Shown here in pieces: positions 57,805 through 64,000 of a stretch of 64,000 bases of DNA. The position numbers were made by a program, and so were the translations under genes. Position 1 is the stretch's first letter. Every line of letters starts with the position of its first letter. The notes under the pieces were generated by a model. That model ran no database searches and was not told where the DNA came from. It was given only the letters and a program-made list of their open reading frames with translations. The stretch is taken from positions 26,674-90,673 of the forward strand of contig NZ_PPRN01000028.1 in NCBI RefSeq assembly GCF_002902685.1, read 5' to 3'. This stretch comes from Staphylococcus pettenkoferi. Its GTDB lineage: Bacteria; Bacillota; Bacilli; Staphylococcales; Staphylococcaceae.

Positions 57805-58790
57805 TATTTAACTCCTCCCTTTTCAATCACATAAGTGTAAATCAAGCCTGCTGCACCGGTGATACCTGCATCGTTACCTAACTGAGCTTGAACAATTTCC
57901 GTTTCATGTTGTGCAGGTGTGAAAGTGATGTTGCGGTATTCAGTCTTAATGTTCTCAATCAATATCGGTCCTGCTGTGGACATGCCGCCGCCAAGTATGA
58001 TGTATTTCGGATTGCTTGTTACACTGATAATACTACATACATAAGCGATATAGTTAGCGACTTTCTCAGTGATAAAGATACAGAATTGGTCGCCTGCTTT
58101 AGCTGCATCGAACACGTCTTTCGCTGTTACTTTATGTTCTTTAATTAATTCGAGAATAGAAGATTTAAATGTCAGTTTCGGATAGTAAAAGTAAACGAGA
58201 TTGACGACACCTGTTGCAGATGCGACCGTTTCTACACAACCTGACTTACCGCAATTACATCTGAAACGCTGATCTTGATCGATACGGAAGTGACCAATTT
58301 CTGCACCAGAACCTTTGTGTCCATGAACAATTTCTCCATTTGAGATAATACCGCCACCGAGTCCTGTACCTAGTGTAATAGCAACCACATCGTCAGCTTC
58401 GTTACCTGCACCTTTATGTTTCTCACCTAGTGCTGCAACGTTAGCGTCATTATCGACGTAAACCGGACAATCCACGAATTGTTGGAACATCTCACGTACG
58501 TGAACACGATCTTTCCAATAGAGATTGACTGCCCCATCGACGATACCTGATTCGAAATCTACGGGACCAGGCACGCCTATACCCACACCAATGACTTGTG
58601 CAAAGTCGTAGTCATGCGCAAATAGTTGTTCTTCGAAAGATTGATAGATTTGTTCTAGTAGCTTGTACCCTGTAGGATCCGTTGTATCTGTTTTAATAGA
58701 CCATTTATGAATCTGATTGATCTTCTCATCAAATAGTCCTAGTTTACATGTTGTACCACCAACATCTGCCGCTAAAATGATTTTTGACAT
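57804..58790 (-). CDS. glcK: Glucokinase, ROK family
   Basis: Phosphorylates intracellular glucose. The 328 residues hold the ATP motif [27 protein letters not shown] with the catalytic Asp, [15 protein letters not shown], and the ROK zinc-binding [10 protein letters not shown]. Located between yqgQ and the thiamine-binding gene as in Bacillus. Confidence 0.95.
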   Translation of the reverse strand: MSKIILAADVGGTTCKLGLFDEKINQIHKWSIKTDTTDPTGYKLLEQIYQSFEEQLFAHDYDFAQVIGVGIGVPGPVDFESGIVDGAVNLYWKDRVHVREMFQQFVDCPVYVDNDANVAALGEKHKGAGNEADDVVAITLGTGLGGGIISNGEIVHGHKGSGAEIGHFRIDQDQRFRCNCGKSGCVETVASATGVVNLVYFYYPKLTFKSSILELIKEHKVTAKDVFDAAKAGDQFCIFITEKVANYIAYVCSIISVTSNPKYIILGGGMSTAGPILIENIKTEYRNITFTPAQHETEIVQAQLGNDAGITGAAGLIYTYVIEKGGVK

Positions 58791-58794
58791 AATT

Positions 58795-58989
58795 CTACTT
58801 CCTTCTTTGACTAATAATTAATTTACATTGAAGATATTGTTCATTGGATATCAACTCATATTGATAAAGCTGCTTAATTTCTTGTTCAATCATTTCCAAA
58901 TAATCGTTAGGATCTTTGAAGTAAATGATAAATCCAAACTGCTTTAACAATTGTAAGACATCATAGAAAGACTGAATTTCTTTAGGCAT
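58795..58989 (-). CDS. YqgQ-family protein
   Basis: Helical protein of about 64 residues, YqgQ/DUF910 family ([35 protein letters not shown]). Function unknown; constantly found between a rhomboid gene and glucokinase. The ATG at 58989 is preferred since GGATG precedes it; an ATG at 58998 would overlap the rhomboid gene by 8 bp. Confidence 0.85.
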   Translation of the reverse strand: MPKEIQSFYDVLQLLKQFGFIIYFKDPNDYLEMIEQEIKQLYQYELISNEQYLQCKLIISQRRK

Positions 58990-58990
58990 A

Positions 58991-60430
58991 CTAATCATCC
59001 AACTCTTTCTTTAACCTTTGATAAGCATCCTTATTCGGATCAGCTTTGACAGCTTTTTTAATATAGCTTTTGGCTTTACTTTTATTATCAATCGCACGAC
59101 TAGCAATCGCCAGTTCATAGTTTAAAATACCTGAGTTCGGATGTTCACGTAAACCGCGTTGCCAATCTGCAATCGCTTCGGTCTTTGAATGTTTGCTTGC
59201 AGTAATTAATCCTTTAAGATAATAGGTTTCATCGTCATCATAGTGCTTCGCAATTGTGTGTTTCACCATACTCTCTGCACTGTCATAATGCCCAGCTGAC
59301 ATTTCACTGGTAATAATATGGTTATAAATATTCTTCTCTTGAATGGTATAGATTCGGATTTGAGCTGCTAAAAAGAGTACAAGTGTAATAATCAAGACAA
59401 TCCAAAATCCAGTACGATTATGCTCAAAGTAATAACCCATTAGCGTGATTAAGATGCCGCCAATTAAACCACCAAGATGCGCCACAATATTGATATTTGG
59501 AATAAATATTGAAATACCGATTAGGATAACTAATACAATGAGTAATTGACCGATTAATTTACGATTAAACGTCTTACTTAAGTACATAAATGTAAAAATA
59601 GCACCAATGAGTCCAAATATTGCGCCACTTGCGCCAGCAGATACAGTATGCGTATTAAAAGATAATGACGCAAAGTTACCGAATAAACCAGCGAACAAGT
59701 AAATCACTAACATGCGCCAATGGCCGACGATAGACTCAACAATTTTACCAAAGATGAACAAACTCAACATGTTCATGAGTAAATGTTCAAAGTTAAAGTG
59801 TAGAAACATCGAAGTAATCAGTCGATACCATTCACCATGAACAAAGTTAAAATGAACTAATCCACCCACATCTAAAAGTTTGAAGTCTGAAAAACGATTC
59901 AGAACTAAAAACATGATGAGCCAAATAAAAACGTTAATCGCAATCAAACCATACGTAATTGGCGCAAACTTCAACATATGTTTCTCAATAGGATTAGTAT
60001 TTAATGCTTGCTTTCGATAATGGGATTTCGTCTTCTTGTCTTCGAAGCGGCTTGCCAAGCGTAATCCCAGACTAGAAGTGACTCGATCAACATCAGATTT
60101 CTCACGCAATATTTTGAAACGATATTTATGGCTATGATGACTATCTAAGTTCTCATGCGCGAAACCTTTGTCAGTAAGTATAAATACATTATACTGTTTC
60201 GGTGTAAAGTTGAGAAACTGAGTAATATCTGAATGGTGCTCATCGATTCGTTCTTTAATAAAACGCACATCTTGTGTTGAACTTGCACCGTACTGAAAGA
60301 TGGCTACCTTCTTCGTTTGATGATTAGCAAGCCAAATCTCGGTATGGTCTTTATTATCATGAACTAGATGATAGTTCTTATATTTTATCCATAAATAGAT
60401 AAGTTTCCAATAGTTTCTTTCTATATTCAT
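58991..60430 (-). CDS. Rhomboid intramembrane serine protease with TPR domain
   Basis: Rhomboid protease of 479 residues (YqgP/GluP type). A soluble N-terminal domain (about 1-160) precedes six to seven TM helices (about 165-365) with the catalytic Ser in GASGAIFGLIGA and the His in NIVAHLGGLIGG. The C-terminus (about 375-479) has two TPR-like repeats. In Bacillus the homologue takes part in membrane protein quality control; the substrate here is unknown. Confidence 0.92.
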   Translation of the reverse strand: MNIERNYWKLIYLWIKYKNYHLVHDNKDHTEIWLANHQTKKVAIFQYGASSTQDVRFIKERIDEHHSDITQFLNFTPKQYNVFILTDKGFAHENLDSHHSHKYRFKILREKSDVDRVTSSLGLRLASRFEDKKTKSHYRKQALNTNPIEKHMLKFAPITYGLIAINVFIWLIMFLVLNRFSDFKLLDVGGLVHFNFVHGEWYRLITSMFLHFNFEHLLMNMLSLFIFGKIVESIVGHWRMLVIYLFAGLFGNFASLSFNTHTVSAGASGAIFGLIGAIFTFMYLSKTFNRKLIGQLLIVLVILIGISIFIPNINIVAHLGGLIGGILITLMGYYFEHNRTGFWIVLIITLVLFLAAQIRIYTIQEKNIYNHIITSEMSAGHYDSAESMVKHTIAKHYDDDETYYLKGLITASKHSKTEAIADWQRGLREHPNSGILNYELAIASRAIDNKSKAKSYIKKAVKADPNKDAYQRLKKELDD

Positions 60431-60442
60431 TTGTGCCTCCGC

Positions 60443-60979
60443 TTAAGTTGTAGTTTCAATCATTCGATCGACTGGTTGGTCATGACTTTCAGGTGCAAAG
60501 TCATGGCGTTGAATATCATAGATTAAACTTAAAGTTGGAGGTTGATGATCGGTTAAGTATTTATCGAAGTAACCGCCTCCGTAGCCGATCCGATAACCAT
60601 CGTCTCTAAACACTACTCCAGGGACAATCACTAAATCAAGATGATTACATAGCGGTGTATCCTCTGTCACATGATTGATTCCTTTATCATCTGGGCCTAT
60701 CGCATCCATGTGTGGGAGGTGTTTGAAATTCATTTCCTTGTGCGCATAGTCTGTTTCAGGAACGTACACTTCTTTACCATGTTCAAGCATGTGTTCAATG
60801 ATAGGTGTGGTGTTCACTTCATGTGGCATTGATAATACGATTCCCACTTTGTGCGCTTGTTGGAATTGATCCGTTTCATAAAGTTGCTGAGCTAAGTCTT
60901 CATCAGCACGTTGTTTGGTTTCTTTATCTAACGCTTTCATTTGTTGAAGCGTTTCCTTTCTTAACGACTTCTTAGACAT
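60443..60979 (-). CDS. 5-formyltetrahydrofolate cyclo-ligase
   Basis: ATP-dependent conversion of 5-formyl-THF to 5,10-methenyl-THF, recovering folate. The 178 residues have the N-terminal SKKSLRKETLQQMKALD, the folate/ATP region VIVPGVVFRDDGYRIGYGGGYFDKYL (about 113-138) and a C-terminal DRMIETTT ending. Head of the group mthfs-rhomboid-yqgQ-glcK. Confidence 0.94.
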   Translation of the reverse strand: MSKKSLRKETLQQMKALDKETKQRADEDLAQQLYETDQFQQAHKVGIVLSMPHEVNTTPIIEHMLEHGKEVYVPETDYAHKEMNFKHLPHMDAIGPDDKGINHVTEDTPLCNHLDLVIVPGVVFRDDGYRIGYGGGYFDKYLTDHQPPTLSLIYDIQRHDFAPESHDQPVDRMIETTT

Positions 60980-61214
60980 GCTTACACCTTCTTTATATAA
61001 ACTAAATATATTATAACGTTTCTCTGAGGCGATGTCATTTCAGGGCTGTCACCACGGTAGATAAAATTACTTTAAGGACAAATTATGAAATGAAATATTG
61101 TTTTCTTGAACTGACTATAATTACAAGTGTTGAATTTATAATTAATTTAACTCACAAGTCTGAGTAAAGTAAGCTTTGTTTATTGGAATGTTTTGATATT
61201 AGTGGAAGCCAAGA

Positions 61215-61396
61215 CGACGAAATCAAAACTTTATGTATATTTAAAAGTTTACCGTTATATTATAAAGATTTGCTCCATTAATTCTAATTCAATAATTGCG
61301 CAGAAGTTCTCTGCATTTGAGGTCGCAGGTGCTGCCTCAAACACGAGTCAACTGTGCGAGGCCAGACAACGAAATCAAAGATTTCTGTCTTGCTCC
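61215..61396. repeat. Dispersed intergenic repeat, copy B
   Basis: About 182 bp matching copy A at 21.2 kb block for block: CGACGAAATC start, ATTCAATAATTGCGCAGAAG block, TTTGAG/CTCAAA hairpin (61316-61340), AGTCA, internal GGCCAGACAACGAAATC, and terminal GATTTCTGTCTTGCTCC. Immediately left of the start, GGAAGCCAAGACGACGAAATC resembles the reverse complement of the right end, giving imperfect terminal inverted repeats. Confidence 0.75.
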
Positions 61397-61397
61397 T

Positions 61398-61430
61398 AAA
61401 AAAGTACCAAGCTCCGAAGAACTTGGTACT
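61398..61430 (-). terminator. rpmG terminator
   Basis: Perfect 9-bp stem AGTACCAAG/CTTGGTACT (61422-61430 with 61403-61411), followed on the minus strand by a T6 run, 10 bases after the rpmG stop. Confidence 0.9.
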
Positions 61431-61440
61431 CGAAAATTTC

Positions 61441-61590
61441 TTATTTAGTTTCACGGTGTAAAGTGTGTTTGTTATCACGTGAACAGAATTTTTTCATTTC
61501 AATACGTTCTGGGTTATTGCGCTTGTTTTTAGTAGAAATGTAGTTTCTGTCACCACATTCTGTGCAAGCTAATGTAATATCTACGCGCAT
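61441..61590 (-). CDS. rpmG: 50S ribosomal protein L33
   Basis: Forty-nine residues: [36 protein letters not shown] and HTLHRETK, the L33 pattern. It keeps a CxxC pair and one further Cys, so metal binding is possible but not complete. The ATG follows AAGGAGGAA. A promoter (61630-61658) and own terminator make it a single-gene unit between PBP3 and the cyclo-ligase gene. Staphylococci usually carry several rpmG copies. Confidence 0.96.
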   Translation of the reverse strand: MRVDITLACTECGDRNYISTKNKRNNPERIEMKKFCSRDNKHTLHRETK

Positions 61591-61629
61591 GTTGTGTTCC
61601 TCCTTATCTCTTCATAATACGACTAATTT

Positions 61630-61658
61630 ATGATACCACTTCAAAGAGAAAATGAAAA
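61630..61658 (-). promoter_or_regulatory. rpmG promoter
   Basis: TTTTCA (-35, 61653-61658) and TATCAT (-10, 61630-61635), spacer 17 bp, 40 bases before rpmG. Confidence 0.55.
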
Positions 61659-61711
61659 GTATTATTTAACATTCTACCCTTTTTCAAGCCGTTTTTACTC
61701 TTCTCAAATCA

Positions 61712-63760
61712 TCAGTCTTTATGATTTTTAAAATAATAATTAATGACATCGCGACCTAAGTCTCCACCGTTGAGCCATGGTTCAGGCACGGGTTGGTTCG
61801 TATACACAATACTGAACGCTAATTTCGGTTTGTCAGCAGGTGCATAACCAATATATGTGGAGTTAACTCGAGGATGACCATCTTGGTAAACCTCTGCAGT
61901 ACCTGTCTTACCTGCTGAAGTCACGTCAGTATTATGGAAACTTTGATAGCCTGTACCATCAATCTTATTAAAGGTCATCTTGAAGCCTTCTTGAACTTGG
62001 CTAAGTTCATCAGACGTATTATTGATACGGTTTAAGACGTTACCTTTAATCTTATGTTTCAGTGGGCCGACTTCATCTTTGTTTGTTGCATCTCTCACTT
62101 CTAAACCAATATGAGGTTGAACGCGATAACCATCATTAGCAATTGTTGAAACATATTGAGAGAGCTGCATTGGTGTATAAGTATCATACTGACCAATCGC
62201 TAAATCTAAGTAGTTACCAGAGTTCGTATTTAACGGCTCAATTTGGCCGTTTGTCTCATTAGGTAGATCAATACCTGTCTTAACTCCTAGACCTACTTGG
62301 TTAAGTCCTTTACGTAATTTTTGACCAGCCTCTGTAATGTTATTAGGTAGAGACATATTCGGTGTATATGGATCGCCGGCAAGTTTCAACGCTGTCTTGA
62401 ACATATAAACGTTGGATGAATGCATGAGCGCTTCTTTATCATCAATATCCTTGCGACCGTGTTGGTTGAAGTATGAGTGCTTCGTTAAGCCGCCACTGAA
62501 TTTCAATGGCTCGTCAATCATGTGCTCACCGACTTTAATTGCATTATTTTGATAGCCTGCAAGTAACGTACCACCTTTGACTGAAGAACCTACTGCATAT
62601 TGGCTCGTAAAGTTGCCGATATCGTAATCTGTGAGACTACCGTCTTTATCGATTTGTTTACCTGCCATAGCGAGAATATCTCCATTTTTAGGATTTTGAA
62701 CGACAATCATCGCTTTATCCATATCTTTGGCACCTTCGCCACGAAGTTTCTTAATTTGTTTCTCAAGATATTCTTCTGTCTTTTTCTGTAAGTCTATGTC
62801 GATACTCAAGACGAGATCATCACCGCGTGAACCAGGGTTGACGACTTTAGAGTCTTTGACCTCACCTGATTTGTCAGTCGTGTATTTCATCTCTTTCTTC
62901 TTACCTTTCAACACATCTTCGTATTGATATTCGAGGTAAGATTTGCCGACGCGGTCATTACGTGAATAGCCTTTGGACAAGTATTTATCCGTTAGCTCTT
63001 TCGGTATACCTTCTTCAGGTGTTGAGACATCACCGAAGACCCCTCTTAACGTTTTGCCGTAAGGATATTTACGATCCCAATCCATAGTTGTATTTACACC
63101 TGGTAAGTCGGAAAGTTTTTGTGAAACTGCAGCGTATTCTTTATCAGAAACGTCATCATTCTTGATGGTTTGTGGATTTAATGTGGAACCAGCCATCATT
63201 TCTCGATAAATTGCGAGTACTTGTAAATCTTTCTTAGATAAACTATCAAGCTCTTTCTTTCCGATCTTATTGTGTTGTGCTTTGTCGAACTGATCTTGAG
63301 AAATACTGCCATCGTTGAGTAAATTCTCTTCACGTTTCATCATGGATTGCGCTTTTTCTGGATGAAGTTGAATCCAGAAATCTTGTTTATCTCTTTTAGT
63401 AATCTTATCTGTTTTCATATCGATGAGAGAAGATAATTTTTTTGCTGTTTTAAGAATTTCTCCTTGTGATGTCTTCTTACCTCTCGTATATGTAATAGCT
63501 TTTTTCGAAGCATTATCTACTAATACATTGCCGTTACGATCGAGAATTCTTCCTCGAGGCACGGACTCATTTACTGTTATGTTTTCGCTATCTTTGATTT
63601 GTTCTTTATAGTGAGAACCTTGTGCGATTTGTAAATAACCTAATCGCAGTACGATGATGGCAAAAATAAATACAATCACACCAAAGATAAAACGAATACG
63701 TTTATTCATGGTGTTTCTTATTTTTTCATCATTTGATCTTTCCTTTAATCTTTTTAACAA
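61712..63760 (-). CDS. pbpC: Penicillin-binding protein 3, class B transpeptidase
   Basis: Membrane-anchored peptidoglycan transpeptidase of 682 residues. An N-terminal TM helix (about 24-44) is followed by the class B dimerisation domain (VPRGRILDRNGNVLVDN) and the transpeptidase domain with SSVK (active Ser, about 394), SSN (about 450) and KTGTAE (about 615). It matches S. aureus PBP3 closely. The start is a TTG at 63760 behind AGAGGTAGG. The 240 bp upstream show no gene; at the window edge AAAAAAGGCACG may be one arm of the terminator of the next gene. Confidence 0.95.
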   Translation of the reverse strand: MLKRLKERSNDEKIRNTMNKRIRFIFGVIVFIFAIIVLRLGYLQIAQGSHYKEQIKDSENITVNESVPRGRILDRNGNVLVDNASKKAITYTRGKKTSQGEILKTAKKLSSLIDMKTDKITKRDKQDFWIQLHPEKAQSMMKREENLLNDGSISQDQFDKAQHNKIGKKELDSLSKKDLQVLAIYREMMAGSTLNPQTIKNDDVSDKEYAAVSQKLSDLPGVNTTMDWDRKYPYGKTLRGVFGDVSTPEEGIPKELTDKYLSKGYSRNDRVGKSYLEYQYEDVLKGKKKEMKYTTDKSGEVKDSKVVNPGSRGDDLVLSIDIDLQKKTEEYLEKQIKKLRGEGAKDMDKAMIVVQNPKNGDILAMAGKQIDKDGSLTDYDIGNFTSQYAVGSSVKGGTLLAGYQNNAIKVGEHMIDEPLKFSGGLTKHSYFNQHGRKDIDDKEALMHSSNVYMFKTALKLAGDPYTPNMSLPNNITEAGQKLRKGLNQVGLGVKTGIDLPNETNGQIEPLNTNSGNYLDLAIGQYDTYTPMQLSQYVSTIANDGYRVQPHIGLEVRDATNKDEVGPLKHKIKGNVLNRINNTSDELSQVQEGFKMTFNKIDGTGYQSFHNTDVTSAGKTGTAEVYQDGHPRVNSTYIGYAPADKPKLAFSIVYTNQPVPEPWLNGGDLGRDVINYYFKNHKD

Positions 63761-64000
63761 CGCAACCTACCTCTATTCAATCGTTCTCTCTTAAAAGCAT
63801 AAATGATTACGAAAGATTTTTCTATCATTTTAGTCAAATTAACTTGAGAAGATTTAACGTAAGGATTTGTGTTAGAAAGCACAGCTAACATAAATAAGAC
63901 TGCCGACGAGAAATGGCTGTACACTTTTAATGGTTGGTGATAAAAAATCACTAGCCGTTAATTTTCTTTATACACCAAAAAAGGCACGAATATCTCTATA

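Larger units (their letters stand above)
60980..61440. other. 461-bp gene-free region upstream of the cyclo-ligase gene
   Basis: No supportable coding frame. It holds the cyclo-ligase upstream region (TATAAT-like AT-rich sequence near 61003-61016), roughly 180 bp of AT-rich sequence without recognised signals, dispersed repeat copy B (61215-61396) and the rpmG terminator (61398-61430). Confidence 0.7.

Noticed and set aside
63754..63951. 65-codon minus-strand frame upstream of PBP3
   Set aside because: No ribosome binding site, unremarkable composition, and it overlaps the PBP3 start; the region is better read as a leader.

Overview
The window is a stretch of Staphylococcus core chromosome, most likely a non-aureus species. 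The genus call rests on near-verbatim Fur, SrrAB, EbpS, PBP3 and ComGC proteins and on a gene order matching S. aureus from hup-gpsA-der through srrBA, fur, zwf/gnd, the bkd-lpd cluster, accBC, gcvT-PA-PB and comG to rpmG and PBP3. The proteins are too diverged for S. aureus itself, and the maltose pair (malR/malA) that I recall between zwf and gnd in S. aureus is absent. I see no insertion sequence, prophage, CRISPR array, tRNA or rRNA gene.

Layout. 1-7 kb: start of hup, then gpsA-der, rpsA, cmk, asparaginase and the bacillithiol-disulfide reductase ypdA. 7-12.4 kb: surface protein ebpS, ypbB-like/recQ, ferredoxin, and the riboflavin transporter ribU behind an FMN riboswitch. 12.5-20 kb: respiratory regulators srrAB, scpAB-rluB, a DUF309 gene, xerD, fur and a Nudix ADP-ribose hydrolase. 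20-31.9 kb: an aldo/keto reductase, an SDR, proC, rnz, zwf, an AraC regulator, gnd, a tripeptidase-like peptidase, the tiny membrane protein Prli42, a FUSC protein and bacilliredoxin. 32-37 kb: branched-chain 2-oxoacid dehydrogenase (lpdA-bkdAA-bkdAB-bkdB). 37-46 kb: recN, argR, ispA, xseBA, nusB, accCB, efp and an M24 peptidase. 46-52.6 kb: a coiled-coil lipoprotein, a small membrane protein, lipM, a rhodanese-like protein and the glycine-cleavage genes behind a glycine riboswitch. 52.6-61 kb: aroK, the competence pseudopilus operon comGA-comGG, and an MBL hydrolase, thiamine-binding protein, glucokinase, YqgQ, rhomboid protease and 5-formyl-THF cyclo-ligase. 61-64 kb: rpmG and PBP3.

How the genes connect. 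zwf and gnd supply the oxidative pentose phosphate pathway. YpdA and BrxB are two parts of the bacillithiol redox relay. LipM helps lipoylate the glycine-cleavage and 2-oxoacid dehydrogenase systems encoded nearby. accBC and the bkd operon both feed fatty-acid synthesis, the latter by making branched primers. SrrAB and Fur tie the block to oxygen and iron sensing.

The most interesting non-coding signals are: a perfect 12-bp terminator-like hairpin that contains the comGA ribosome binding site; two copies of a roughly 185-bp dispersed repeat with terminal motifs in inverted orientation (21.2 and 61.2 kb); a single-aptamer glycine riboswitch that starts at the aroK stop codon; a possible SD-sequestering switch downstream of the FMN aptamer; and an ARG box at the argR promoter. 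Protein-level oddities are an SrrB without the redox cysteines described in S. aureus, an EbpS with a changed elastin-binding hexamer, and a rhodanese fold without its catalytic cysteine.
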